DNA of 64,000 bases, taken from NCBI RefSeq assembly GCF_007830445.1, contig NZ_VLKR01000003.1, forward strand, positions 248,001 to 312,000, in the 5' to 3' direction. This DNA is from Sphingobacterium siyangense. Lineage in GTDB: Bacteria > Bacteroidota > Bacteroidia > Sphingobacteriales > Sphingobacteriaceae. Shown here in pieces: positions 8,506 to 18,063 of this stretch; position 1 is the first letter of the stretch; every line of letters starts with the position of its first letter. Under the pieces are notes generated by a model that was not told where the DNA came from, made no database searches, and was given only the letters and a program-made list of their open reading frames with translations. Position numbers and translations under genes: made by a program.

Positions 8506-8542
8506 AAAGAAAAAGTCCTAGGCAGACTACTACCTAGGACTT
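8506..8542 (-). terminator. intrinsic terminator of the GH30 PUL operon
   Basis: A perfect 10-base stem (aagtcctagg 8513-8522, cctaggactt 8533-8542), followed on the minus strand by a T-rich run. It sits 18 bases past the stop of the SusE/F-like gene. Confidence 0.85.
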
Positions 8543-8559
8543 ATAAAACTCAATTTTAA

Positions 8560-9897
8560 TTATTTTGATGCAATTGTCAAAACAGCTTTCTTATTGCCGG
8601 CAGTTAAATCAAATGTAAAAACATAGGTTTTACCTGCCTCTAAAACTTTGCCCGTTTTGATACCCAGATTGCCTGAATCACGACCATTCTTGCCATCCCC
8701 CACAAAGACGATATCATTTGAGGTTGTCACATCTGTACCCCCAAATTCACCGCCCCATCCTTTTTGATGGAAAAATTTGAAGTTGATGTTATCAGAATTT
8801 ATGGACTCTCCTGCCTTAACAGTTATCTGGTATTTCTTGTTACCTAGCGGCACCAAACAAAGTGCTTTATCCGTATTCCAGCCCACTTGGTTACTGGATA
8901 CTTTAGGCTTTCCAATTCCCTCACCAATAATCCAGACAGCCCCAGATCCATCATCTTGGAGTTTTGCCAAATCATTGCCTGTCATCGCCTCAACTACAAA
9001 GTATTTTAAGTTAAAGTCTGCGGTAACACGGTATTTTCCAGTTGATCCTTTAAACGATAGGGTTCCATCGGCCGCTTTGGTAAAGAAATCTGGATCGATC
9101 CACCAATCTTGCAGATCCGCAATCCCTTCAAAAGTCGTCGTTTTCCCTTGGGCCAGTTCGAGTTCAACTTTAGCATGTTTATCATCCAGTCGACTGAACT
9201 GCGATCCATTTAGCAGTACAACAATAAATGGAGATGCCTGAAATGTTAATGTATTAAATTGAATCGGGTATACACCAGAAGTCGAATTTGAAAAAGGAAT
9301 TTCAGCGGTAGACCCCAAGTTAATAACATTATTGACCCAACCAAAATTCATCGCATTACCTTGTGTACCTACTTTTGGCGCTTGAATATAGCCTTTTACC
9401 TCAGCTGCAAAATTTTCTTTTGCCGCATATTGGTTTCGCCCTACCTTTTCCATGCGATAGGATTTGGATTCTGTGACTAAAGTTAAATATGGAAAGTCGG
9501 GTCTGCTCAGATTAATATCAAAAGATTGTTCGGTCATTTTTTGGCTAATATTCTGTACGACAAACTTAAGGGTTGCTTTTCCATCGGGAATATCTTTCAG
9601 AAACGGAACATAAATCTTTCCAGCATAGTCTCCATTTTGTTTGGTACGGATAACGGTTTCTGTTACCTTGTCGTCTGTAAAATACAATTGTGCTTTAACA
9701 GTAGACAGCGCAACTTCACTATCCGACACATGGACCTGAAACTCGAGACTATCCCCAAAATTTGCAGCCGAGATAGGCGATTTCAATTCGATTTTAGGAT
9801 CCCCTATTTGATAGGTATATTTTTCATCCTTTTTACAGGAACTAACTGCAGTAATAGCAGCAGTTCCCAATAGTATATTGATGAGATATCTTTTCAT
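8560..9897 (-). CDS. SusE/SusF-like surface glycan-binding lipoprotein (DUF5016/DUF5125-like)
   Basis: A 445-residue lipoprotein (MKRYLINILLGTAAITAVSSC, Cys 21). An N-terminal Ig-like domain (IELKSPISAANFGDSLEFQV) is followed by middle and C-terminal beta-sandwich modules, the last with AVWIIGEGIGKP, NFKFFHQKGWGGEFGG and a closing TYVFTFDLTAGNKKAVLTI, like SusE/SusF outer-membrane modules. The role is to bind the PUL's glycan at the cell surface; no catalytic residues were recognised. It is the last gene of the SusC-SusD-GH30 operon, 57 bases after the GH30 gene, with a terminator right behind it. The exact Pfam assignment is from memory and less certain than the role. Confidence 0.75.
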   Translation of the reverse strand: MKRYLINILLGTAAITAVSSCKKDEKYTYQIGDPKIELKSPISAANFGDSLEFQVHVSDSEVALSTVKAQLYFTDDKVTETVIRTKQNGDYAGKIYVPFLKDIPDGKATLKFVVQNISQKMTEQSFDINLSRPDFPYLTLVTESKSYRMEKVGRNQYAAKENFAAEVKGYIQAPKVGTQGNAMNFGWVNNVINLGSTAEIPFSNSTSGVYPIQFNTLTFQASPFIVVLLNGSQFSRLDDKHAKVELELAQGKTTTFEGIADLQDWWIDPDFFTKAADGTLSFKGSTGKYRVTADFNLKYFVVEAMTGNDLAKLQDDGSGAVWIIGEGIGKPKVSSNQVGWNTDKALCLVPLGNKKYQITVKAGESINSDNINFKFFHQKGWGGEFGGTDVTTSNDIVFVGDGKNGRDSGNLGIKTGKVLEAGKTYVFTFDLTAGNKKAVLTIASK

Positions 9898-9954
9898 TTG
9901 TTCATAATTTATGCGCTATCAACGCGATAGCGCTTAGGGTTTATCATCCTCCAG

Positions 9955-11451
9955 TTAATAGGTCCAACGGTAAGAAACAACCGACTTAGCTGGTACATCA
10001 TAGCTGAAATGATGTTTACCGTCTGCGACAGTGATTTTACGACTATCGCCTGATTCGTTTAACAGAACAACAGCATAGGTCCCATCTGTATTTTGAAAGG
10101 CTGTATAAACTAGCCCTTCTGCTGAATACCCAGAAGTACCAATCCTAGTAGCCCCTGATTTGACCACCGAGGAAAGATGACCAACAATATAGTAGTGTGA
10201 ATTACGTGTTATATTTTTATAATTTGCCTTACTAATGTCCACGGCGCCATAACATGTCTGGCAGCCACCTTCGCGATTTGGCCCTTTGTCAGTATCAAGC
10301 ATCAGGTTCCATACTATGACACCCTTACTCCAATTGTTCACTGTACCGAGAGCCACTTCACGCATATCCTCCATCAAACGTTTTTCAAGATTGCGTCCAT
10401 CATTCCATTCTCCAATGGATGTTTCCGTAAATACCAATTCCTTGTCTGGGCGTTGATTATGAATATCGATAAGTTCAGCTTTATCCCCACCATAATTATG
10501 GTACGCCGCTCCGGCGAAGAATGACGCTGCTCCGGCATCGTTATAAATCTTTACTGGGTAATCCGTCTGATCAGCGATATTATCATAATTATAATTATGA
10601 TCAAATGCATAAATCTTTGTTGATAAGTTAGCCGCTTTTAATTGCGGGCCTAGCGCTTGTTTGACAAAAGCCTGTTGTTCCTGCCATGACATATAGAGCG
10701 AAGCGGAATTTTTTCTATTCAATGGTTCATTTTGAACAGTAATCGAATAAATATTAATGCCTTCTTTCTTCATTGCCTGGATCCATTGAACGAAATACCA
10801 ACCATAATCCTGGTAATATTTTGGATTTAACTGACCACTGGTCCATGAATCAAAGGGCTTTAAATCAGTTAGGTTGTTAACTTTCATCCATTTCGGTGGA
10901 GTCCATGGGGAGCCCATGATTTTTATGGATGGATTGATAGCAAGTATTTCTTTAAGCACCGGAATGATATATTGGGTCTCTTCAGACTGCAATCCAAAAT
11001 TTTCCTTTCCTTCTTTGTCCCAACAGGTATATTCGCTCAAAGAGAAGTCGGAACATCCAATAGCAATACGGATATAGCTCATTCCCATTCCATCTTTATC
11101 TGAAAAGGTCTCTGTAAGGAATTTTGTCCGATCTTCCTTACTCATTTTCATTAAATTATAACATGTTGAGCCTGTGATGGCTGCACCAAAACCGTCCATC
11201 GTCTGGAATTTCTTAGTAGGATCTAGCGTAATTGTATTGGGTGACATATTAAATTTGGAGCTGAAATCAACAAAGCGCTTTCCAAAATCCAAAGACCGAC
11301 TGCCTGTCGTCGTATAAATTGTAACATCACCACTTTTTTTAATTTCATCACCTTGCGAAGGTGTATAGCTGTCACGGTTACAAGATGTTGCCGTCACTAG
11401 ACAGGACAACAAGAATGTATATATCATAGTTTTTTTATTAGTACGTTTCAT
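9955..11451 (-). CDS. GH30 family glycosidase, probable endo-beta-1,6-glucanase type
   Basis: A 498-residue lipoprotein (lipobox TATSC, Cys 24) with a GH30 (beta/alpha)8 barrel. KFQTMDGFGAAITGST opens the barrel, IMGSPWTPPKWMK is at about 178-190, the acid/base Glu242 is in TVQNEP and the nucleophile Glu343 in FTETS. The C-terminal beta domain ends in KSVVSYRW. GH30 members of this shape include glucosylceramidase-like and GH30_3 beta-1,6-glucanase enzymes. The neighbourhood SusC-SusD-GH30-SGBP resembles the Bacteroides thetaiotaomicron beta-1,6-glucan locus, so that substrate is inferred. The lipid anchor suggests surface display. The gene lies 55 bases after SusD. Confidence 0.88.
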   Translation of the reverse strand: MKRTNKKTMIYTFLLSCLVTATSCNRDSYTPSQGDEIKKSGDVTIYTTTGSRSLDFGKRFVDFSSKFNMSPNTITLDPTKKFQTMDGFGAAITGSTCYNLMKMSKEDRTKFLTETFSDKDGMGMSYIRIAIGCSDFSLSEYTCWDKEGKENFGLQSEETQYIIPVLKEILAINPSIKIMGSPWTPPKWMKVNNLTDLKPFDSWTSGQLNPKYYQDYGWYFVQWIQAMKKEGINIYSITVQNEPLNRKNSASLYMSWQEQQAFVKQALGPQLKAANLSTKIYAFDHNYNYDNIADQTDYPVKIYNDAGAASFFAGAAYHNYGGDKAELIDIHNQRPDKELVFTETSIGEWNDGRNLEKRLMEDMREVALGTVNNWSKGVIVWNLMLDTDKGPNREGGCQTCYGAVDISKANYKNITRNSHYYIVGHLSSVVKSGATRIGTSGYSAEGLVYTAFQNTDGTYAVVLLNESGDSRKITVADGKHHFSYDVPAKSVVSYRWTY

Positions 11452-11506
11452 CTGTTAATATATTTGTCTCCATCCATCAGATGGGGGATTCCACTTGTTA
11501 AATCAA

Positions 11507-13024
11507 TTAATACCCTGGATTCTGAACTAGATTAGGATTCTGATCAATTTTTGGTTGCGGAATCGGTAAACGGTAAGAGTTCTTCGTGAAGGGATACACC
11601 TGTGCCTTTCTTCCAGCGTCTTTTGCATAGACCGCATTCATGACAGATTCCACCTTATCTAAGCGCACGAGATCAAACCAGCGTTGTCCTTCGAAGGCTA
11701 ATTCCAGACGACGTTCTTTCAAATAAGCATCTAATAAAGCATCCTTATTTGAACGTATCGCAGTTGACAATTTTGGTAATTTAACACGTGTGCGAATTTT
11801 GTCAATAATGTCTGCTGCGCCGGATAAATCTGATCCCTGTTGAATTAAAGCTTCTGCCTTGAGCAATAAAAGATCTGCATAACGAAGCTTGACAATACTA
11901 TTAAATGCAGACCGCAGTTTAAACATGAATGGATAATGATTGGCGGGATAATAGTTGCTCCAAGTGGTGGTGTAATAGACAACGGATTGCCCCAAACGAA
12001 TCTGATCCCCTTCATTCGTATATGCTTGTATCAAATTCCGTGAGGGGGTTACCCATTTTGCCCATGTGAAGTTATTATCATAATTGGACAAATCCCTTCC
12101 AAACATCCAAGTCGCCCAATTGCCTCCTCCTGAAGTAAACTGTGCTTCCAAAATCGATTCTTTCGTATTCCGTTGTGCAAGATCTGTATTGCTTGCATTC
12201 ATCGCATATAAATCCGAGTAATTGGTATTCAGATCAAAGCCATCAGCTGTCAATGCGTCAACAAATTGAATGACTTTAGCATAATCGCGAATCGGTTTTT
12301 CGGCATAGATCTTTGCCAGCATAGCTCGCGCTACGGATTTGGTAAATAAAGTTTTATTCCCATTATTGTTGGCAGGTGCATCTGCCAATCCATCCATCAG
12401 GTCTTTTTCGATCTGTTTGTAGGCTTCTTCTTCAGTAGCTTGTTTCGGAAAATATTGCGGATAAACTTCATTGACATTATCACCGGTAATATCGGGTGCG
12501 ATCGTTGTGATGATAGGGATAGATCCAAATATACGGACCATATCAAACATCGCCAATGCTCTGAATAGTTTAGCTTGTGCTTTATAAGTCCTAATTTCTG
12601 TATCGCTCACCGATTTATCGGCGACACTATCCACATAAATGATCAATCGATTTGCACGTCCAACATCTTCCAGATATCTTCCCCAATCCCGGTCAACCAC
12701 AGAATTAGACCCTTCAATAGAATTATTTTCAAAAGGTACAACTTCCGCGCCTGTTGTTCCAGCATAGGAATTATCGGCGTGCGAATCGCCAATCAAGAGG
12801 AGGTCGAGGTACCAATGTTCTTGCCGATCTTTCATCTGCTGGTAAATTCCGGCCAAATAAGTTTCAACTTCGGCTTTATTCTTGAAAACAATCTGCGTTC
12901 CTGTCTCTGTCTTTCCTTGACTGACATCCGAATAATCTGAAAGTGGATCACGGTTCAAAGAGCAAGAAAATAAAAACAAAGAGCCGGTTAGCAAAGAAAG
13001 AGCGTTACTTATATATTTTTTCAT
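11507..13024 (-). CDS. SusD/RagB family nutrient-binding lipoprotein of the GH30 PUL
   Basis: A 505-residue outer-membrane lipoprotein (FLFSC, Cys 21) that lids the SusC barrel and captures oligosaccharide. The N-terminal TPR-rich region includes RLIIYVDSVADK and YKAQAKLFRALAMFDMVRIFGSIP. The C-terminal SusD signature is LRYADLLLLKAEALIQQG, KERRLELAFEGQRWFDLVRLDK and PIPQPKIDQNPNLVQNPGY. It follows SusC by 11 bases and precedes the GH30 gene by 55 bases on the same strand. Confidence 0.93.
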   Translation of the reverse strand: MKKYISNALSLLTGSLFLFSCSLNRDPLSDYSDVSQGKTETGTQIVFKNKAEVETYLAGIYQQMKDRQEHWYLDLLLIGDSHADNSYAGTTGAEVVPFENNSIEGSNSVVDRDWGRYLEDVGRANRLIIYVDSVADKSVSDTEIRTYKAQAKLFRALAMFDMVRIFGSIPIITTIAPDITGDNVNEVYPQYFPKQATEEEAYKQIEKDLMDGLADAPANNNGNKTLFTKSVARAMLAKIYAEKPIRDYAKVIQFVDALTADGFDLNTNYSDLYAMNASNTDLAQRNTKESILEAQFTSGGGNWATWMFGRDLSNYDNNFTWAKWVTPSRNLIQAYTNEGDQIRLGQSVVYYTTTWSNYYPANHYPFMFKLRSAFNSIVKLRYADLLLLKAEALIQQGSDLSGAADIIDKIRTRVKLPKLSTAIRSNKDALLDAYLKERRLELAFEGQRWFDLVRLDKVESVMNAVYAKDAGRKAQVYPFTKNSYRLPIPQPKIDQNPNLVQNPGY

Positions 13025-13035
13025 GATACAGACAA

Positions 13036-16014
13036 TTAAAACTCAATATTAAGACCTAAAACAAATGAACGATTCTGTGGATAGGTTCCCCAATCAATAC
13101 CCTGGATTCTGGAATCAGATCCGCCGGAATATTGGTTTACTTCGGGATCCATACCGGAATATTTAGTCAAGGTAAATAGATTACTTACAGATAGATAAGG
13201 CTGAATTTTATGGATACCAATACGTTTCAGTCTCTCGGGAGAAATGGAATAGCCTAGGGAAACATTTTTCATCCGCAAATAACTACCATCTTCAACAAAA
13301 TAAGTTGAATTTTTCATGTCAAACCCAGCTTTCGGAACGTTGGTAATCTGTCCCGGTACACGCCAACGATCCAATACAACAGTAGTTTGATTTCGGCCAT
13401 CATACATCCCCTCTGTTTCCATGCGGCTCGCATTGAAGATATCGTTTCCGTAAGTTCCCTGAATAAATATACTGAGGTCGAAATTTTTCCAGGAGAAGCT
13501 GTTTGTCATACCATAGACAAACTTTGGAAGAGGATTACCGATATATGTACGGTCGCTCGATGAAATCTTTCCATCGCCATTCAAGTCGCGGTAAATGAGC
13601 TCGCCGGTTTCAGGGTTTACACCATCAGAGATATAACCGAAGAATCCTGCAAGTGATCTTCCTGGCTCATTCTTCACGACAAAATCATTGACATAATCGT
13701 TTGTCTTTACATCGTAGTACACTTGTTGTAGATCCAGTTGTTTCAGTTTATTTCTGTTAAAAGAAATATTAAAATCGGTATTCCAAGTCAAGTTTCCGGT
13801 CAGATTTTTTGAATTTACCGCAAATTCAAAACCATGGTTATTCAACCTGCCACCATTTCTTTGGATTGTGGTTGCTTGCTGTCCTGCGGGCAAACTTGCA
13901 TTCATTAAAAGATCTTTCGTATCCTTGTTGTAATAATCTGCACTGATGCTGAGTCGATTATTCAACATCGTGATATCAAAACCAATACTGGTTGTACTTG
14001 TCGTTTCCCAAGTCAAGTCTTTCGCCCTTAAGATTGTTGGCTTATTGATATTTGGCAATGAATTGTCTTTTCCCTCAACGAACCACTGTTGACGTTGGAT
14101 CCCACTCAATTGCAGGTACGCATAATCACCTAATCCATATTGATTACCTGTCTGTCCCCATCCGCCACGGATTTTAAAGTCGTTTATCCAGGTTACATCT
14201 TTCATAAAGTCTTCAGAAGAGATTCTCCATGCAGCTGAAACCGATGGGAAATACCCCCAGCGACGTTCCGGACTCAGCTTCGAAGAACCATCGGCACGCA
14301 TATTTGCGGTCAATAAATACTTGCCATCGTAGTTATACATTGCGCGGGCGAAATAGGACATAATCCCCCAGTTGGATGCTGTAGATCCTGTTCTATCCCA
14401 AGAGATTTTGTTTGCCGCATTAAGTGTCTCAATGATTCCATTTGCATAGTTTGAACCATAGATATAGCTTCTGGAGTACTTGGAATCTGTCCATGACGAA
14501 CCGCCCATTACTTCCAAATTATGCTTTCCAAAGCTCTTCGTGTACGTCAAGAAATTGTCCCAAGTCAACACGGTATTTGTATTACGAATATCTGAAGCCT
14601 CCCCGAATTGGTTTCTTCCCCAAGCTGTTGTCCAAGGGTCCAAAAAGGTGGTCATCACACCTGATCTTCTATCCAATGAAAACGCAGTCTTCCAAGTTAA
14701 ATTAGGCATAAAAGAAATCAGTGCACTTCCTGTGGCAACAAGTCGGTTTTCGCGGTTATTATTATTTCTTGTCCGGGCTAGGTTTTCCAAAGGACTGGTG
14801 ATGTTGTTGATCCCATAGAAATTATTATAGAATCGATCCGGATTGGTTGGATCCCATACAGGCGCGTAGGTTGGTGTTGTAATCACCGATGTAACTACGC
14901 CCCCACGATTAGAACCCAATCCTGAGGTAATTCCATTATCATTGTTATCGGAATAATTGATATTCGCATTTACCTTTAGCCATTTTCGGACTTGATTATC
15001 AATATTAGCACGAAAATTATATCGTCTAAAGAAGGATCCCTGTAGTGTTCCTTTTTCGTTCAAATATCCCCCTCCTAAATAATAACGGAGCTTCTCATTG
15101 CCATCCGAAACGGATATTTGATGATTTTGTTGGATCCCCGTCTTATAGGTTTCTTTAAACCAATCTGTTTGATCCAACAATCCCTCTGGCAGATTTATCA
15201 TGCCTATTTCATCCTGTAAATCTTTGTATTGACTGGTATTTAAAACTTTAACCGTGTTATTGACAACATTGGCTGTCCATTGTGTTCCCAGTGTAATTTT
15301 TGCTTCCCCGGCTTTTCCTGATTTTGTCGTAACCAAGATAACACCGTTCGAACCACGCGAGCCGTAAATCGCTGCCGATGACGCGTCCTTTAGAATTTGA
15401 ATATCCGTGATATCATTAGGAGACAAGAACTTAATATCTTCCACAGGAACTCCATCAACAACATACAAAGGAGTGGTATTACTATTAAAAGACGTTATTC
15501 CGCGAATTTGTATCTGAGGTGCTGCACCTGGCTGACCACTCGGCTGAATAACAGTGACCCCGGCAGCTTTACCCTGAATGGCTTGCCCAAAATTAGTAAC
15601 GGGTCTCTTTTCTAAGTCTTTGGTGGAAACTGAAGAGATTGCAGTCGTGACATCTTTTCTTTTCACGCTACCATAACCGATTACAATAACATCCTCCAGC
15701 AAATTGGTTGAGGAATTTAATTGGACAATCATGGTACTGTTGGCAGGTAGTTCTTTACTGTCGTAGCCAACAAAAGTAAATTGGAGTATACTGCCCGTGC
15801 TAGCTGAAATTTGAAAACGTCCATCTCCGTTACTGGAGACTGCGTTATTACTTCCTTTTTGTGTAATGGTTACTCCTGAGAGTGGTTTCTGATCTTGGGC
15901 ATCCAAGACACGTCCACTAACTTGAATCCGGTCTTGGGCAAACACCAAATTCACCAAAGTAAACAAGAAAGCTAACCCCATTGAAAAGGCAACTTTTCGT
16001 GTAAAGTAAATCAT
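13036..16014 (-). CDS. SusC/RagA family TonB-dependent receptor of the GH30 PUL
   Basis: A 992-residue outer-membrane transporter: signal peptide ending ...LVNLVFA, a carboxypeptidase-D-regulatory-like domain (VSGRVLDAQDQKPLSGVTI) at about 31-110, then the plug with VIVIGYGSVKRKDVTTAIS, PLYVVDGVPVEDI and ILKDASSAAIYGSRGSNGV, and a 22-strand type barrel ending RSFVLGLNIEF. It has no STN domain, so it is not expected to signal through an ECF sigma factor; this fits the DUF6377 regulator found directly upstream. The leader (16015-16270) holds a TAGTTTTG promoter element and a repeated motif. Confidence 0.94.
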   Translation of the reverse strand: MIYFTRKVAFSMGLAFLFTLVNLVFAQDRIQVSGRVLDAQDQKPLSGVTITQKGSNNAVSSNGDGRFQISASTGSILQFTFVGYDSKELPANSTMIVQLNSSTNLLEDVIVIGYGSVKRKDVTTAISSVSTKDLEKRPVTNFGQAIQGKAAGVTVIQPSGQPGAAPQIQIRGITSFNSNTTPLYVVDGVPVEDIKFLSPNDITDIQILKDASSAAIYGSRGSNGVILVTTKSGKAGEAKITLGTQWTANVVNNTVKVLNTSQYKDLQDEIGMINLPEGLLDQTDWFKETYKTGIQQNHQISVSDGNEKLRYYLGGGYLNEKGTLQGSFFRRYNFRANIDNQVRKWLKVNANINYSDNNDNGITSGLGSNRGGVVTSVITTPTYAPVWDPTNPDRFYNNFYGINNITSPLENLARTRNNNNRENRLVATGSALISFMPNLTWKTAFSLDRRSGVMTTFLDPWTTAWGRNQFGEASDIRNTNTVLTWDNFLTYTKSFGKHNLEVMGGSSWTDSKYSRSYIYGSNYANGIIETLNAANKISWDRTGSTASNWGIMSYFARAMYNYDGKYLLTANMRADGSSKLSPERRWGYFPSVSAAWRISSEDFMKDVTWINDFKIRGGWGQTGNQYGLGDYAYLQLSGIQRQQWFVEGKDNSLPNINKPTILRAKDLTWETTSTTSIGFDITMLNNRLSISADYYNKDTKDLLMNASLPAGQQATTIQRNGGRLNNHGFEFAVNSKNLTGNLTWNTDFNISFNRNKLKQLDLQQVYYDVKTNDYVNDFVVKNEPGRSLAGFFGYISDGVNPETGELIYRDLNGDGKISSSDRTYIGNPLPKFVYGMTNSFSWKNFDLSIFIQGTYGNDIFNASRMETEGMYDGRNQTTVVLDRWRVPGQITNVPKAGFDMKNSTYFVEDGSYLRMKNVSLGYSISPERLKRIGIHKIQPYLSVSNLFTLTKYSGMDPEVNQYSGGSDSRIQGIDWGTYPQNRSFVLGLNIEF

Positions 16015-16096
16015 ATGAAATAAAAAAATTGGTTATTGTTTAATCTTTTGGTTATTCCAAAATGGCAATGAGTTTCCCCTGCTTCATTGCTCAAAA

Positions 16097-16104
16097 CAAA
16101 ACTA
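16097..16104 (-). promoter_or_regulatory. candidate Bacteroidota -7 promoter element (TAGTTTTG) for the SusC operon
   Basis: It reads TAGTTTTG on the minus strand, matching TAnnTTTG, and would give a leader of about 75 bases before the SusC start at 16014. No good -33 TTTG box is visible at the expected spacing, which fits an activator-dependent promoter. Confidence 0.45.
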
Positions 16105-16136
16105 AGATCACCAAGACGGAGAAAAAAGAGCTAGTA

Positions 16137-16213
16137 CTTAAAAAGTACTGAAGAAAAAACATAAATAACTAAAAACAAGATCACTATAAAAAACACACAC
16201 CCTTAAAAAGTAC
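16137..16213 (-). promoter_or_regulatory. pair of direct repeats cttaaaaagtac, candidate activator sites
   Basis: The 12-mer cttaaaaagtac occurs at 16137-16148 and 16202-16213, 65 bases apart (about six helical turns). The first copy is flanked by agtact on both sides (16133-16138 and 16144-16149), giving a dyad. Both copies lie upstream of the proposed promoter at 16097 and between the SusC gene and the DUF6377 regulator gene, so they are plausible binding sites for that regulator. Confidence 0.4.
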
Positions 16214-16270
16214 CTAAAGGAGCGTAAAATTGTCTTTAACATAGCTAATTTTCGGGTATTATAGCACATT

Positions 16271-17899
16271 TTATGCCCGGTCGATCACCGCAATCTGACA
16301 TACAGCCGCCTCGAAAGCATCACGATTTCCCGCGGCTTTATTCCGTACTTTTGTTCTGTAATTATAAACCGTCCGAAGCGAGTATCGCAGGAAACTTGCA
16401 ATCTTCACGGAATCATCGATCCCTAATCGAATCAATGCGAAAATCCGAAGTTCGGTATTTAACAACTCTGTCTTTTTGGGATAGATCTTCTCCTCTTCCT
16501 GAAGGAGTGCATTGAATTCATCAACAAAGGTTGGATATAGATTTAAGAAGATACGATCAAAATTAACATAAAGTTGCTGCACTTCCCTTTCCTCCATTTG
16601 CGTTGACTTTAACTGTTCCCGCAGCGCATCCCATTGCTGATTCGTCGCTTTTTTCAGTAATGCCTTTCTGATATCTTCCATTTTATCGATGTAACTCGAA
16701 CACATGTCAAAAAATTGGGCGATATATTCTTCTTTAATATGGTTGGATTCCGACAATTTAAGGTTAGTCTGGTTGATTTCGTTATTCAATGATCGAAGTT
16801 GTTGGTTTGTAGCCGATAATTCCGACCGTATCCTTCTCAAATGTTGCACCTGTCTATAGATAATGACAAGTCCAATAATGACACCGATCAATAAAATACT
16901 AACGATAATGACCAGTCCAACCAATTGTCGATTTTGACTACTGATTTTCTGCTGATAGGCGGCATTGATAATGGGATAAGAAGAGGTCCCCTCAATAATG
17001 CGATACCGTACTTTACATAACATCGCATCGTCGATTGCTTTTTCAATAAACTGAAAAGCCCGATCAAAATCCTGTTGGTCGTAATACGTTAACGCCAGAT
17101 CATGAAAAGATGCGTTATCACGATTTGCCATTTCAATATCTGCACTGGCCGATATTGAAAGGTAGTAAATTTGGCTTTTCGTATCCTTTTCATATTTATA
17201 AATGAGCCCCATAAAATAGGCGATCAGCGCGCGTTGCTCAATATCCTTTTTATTCTCATTCCAAAGAACCAGTAATTGCTTTTTAGCGTCCTCACGATTA
17301 CCGTTAAAAAGTGTTTTTATCGCAATGGTAGTACGATACTCCAAGGAAGACTTTGGTAGTACCGTTAACAACGAATCACGATACTTTTCACTTGCCTGGT
17401 AATATTCTGACCGATTATTGCTCTGACCGTAATGACTATAAAAGGAGCTGTAGGTATCGTAATATTTTGCCAGGAGATCCCGGCCAAGATGAGCAGATTC
17501 GACTTGCTTCAACAATTGTGAAGCTTCTATATATCGTCCGATGGTGGAATACACCCAGGCCAAATCGAGATGAATCACTGCCTGCAAGGAGTCATTATGC
17601 GGTGGAGCGAGCTTTTGACACAGTAAAATATAAGTAAGCGCTGCGTCAGAATCAAACTTCTTATAATTTTCAAAGATTTCGTAGTTCTTCTTCAAAAATT
17701 GAGCAGGATTGCCTTCTAATGCTTTTGCCTCCTGTTTTAATTTCTCCAATTTATCTTCACGGTTCTTGATGTAAATTTTCTGATTTTCCATCAGATATTC
17801 CAATCGTTGCAAAACCCGGGTGCTATCGGAAGCCACTTGTGCAGATAGGTAAAGACTAAAATGTGCGAAAAGAATAAAAAGAAAAATGCGCTGCAACAT
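16271..17899 (-). CDS. SusR-like DUF6377 membrane-bound transcriptional regulator
   Basis: 542 residues: a signal peptide (to about 20), the helical N-terminus VLQRLEYLMENQKIYIKNRE typical of DUF6377, a TPR-like periplasmic region to about 320, one transmembrane helix at 326-348, a coiled coil at about 350-390, and a C-terminal LuxR-like helix-turn-helix around 495-525 (DDSVKIASFLRYSLRTVYNY). The layout matches SusR-type regulators that sense PUL oligosaccharides in the periplasm and activate the adjacent operon. It lies 256 bases upstream of SusC on the same strand, with the repeated motif between them. Activation of this PUL is inferred. Confidence 0.82.
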   Translation of the reverse strand: MLQRIFLFILFAHFSLYLSAQVASDSTRVLQRLEYLMENQKIYIKNREDKLEKLKQEAKALEGNPAQFLKKNYEIFENYKKFDSDAALTYILLCQKLAPPHNDSLQAVIHLDLAWVYSTIGRYIEASQLLKQVESAHLGRDLLAKYYDTYSSFYSHYGQSNNRSEYYQASEKYRDSLLTVLPKSSLEYRTTIAIKTLFNGNREDAKKQLLVLWNENKKDIEQRALIAYFMGLIYKYEKDTKSQIYYLSISASADIEMANRDNASFHDLALTYYDQQDFDRAFQFIEKAIDDAMLCKVRYRIIEGTSSYPIINAAYQQKISSQNRQLVGLVIIVSILLIGVIIGLVIIYRQVQHLRRIRSELSATNQQLRSLNNEINQTNLKLSESNHIKEEYIAQFFDMCSSYIDKMEDIRKALLKKATNQQWDALREQLKSTQMEEREVQQLYVNFDRIFLNLYPTFVDEFNALLQEEEKIYPKKTELLNTELRIFALIRLGIDDSVKIASFLRYSLRTVYNYRTKVRNKAAGNRDAFEAAVCQIAVIDRA

Positions 17900-17945
17900 A
17901 ATAAAATCGGTTCAAGATAGTGTAGACTAAACTACATAAAAATAA

Positions 17946-17979
17946 CAACAAAAAAGAGGACGTCTCACGACGGCCTCTT
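17946..17979 (-). terminator. intrinsic terminator after the RND-OMF fusion gene
   Basis: Stem aagagg-a-cgtc (17954-17964) pairs with gacg-g-cctctt (17969-17979), with a 4-base loop. A T-run follows on the minus strand (aaaaaa on plus at about 17950-17955). Confidence 0.75.
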
Positions 17980-18063
17980 CCCCTGACCCAGTTAAGGGTC
18001 CAAGAATTAACAAGTTAATTCTTTATCGCATGAAAAATAGTTTTCTTTTTAATCTATAACCAC

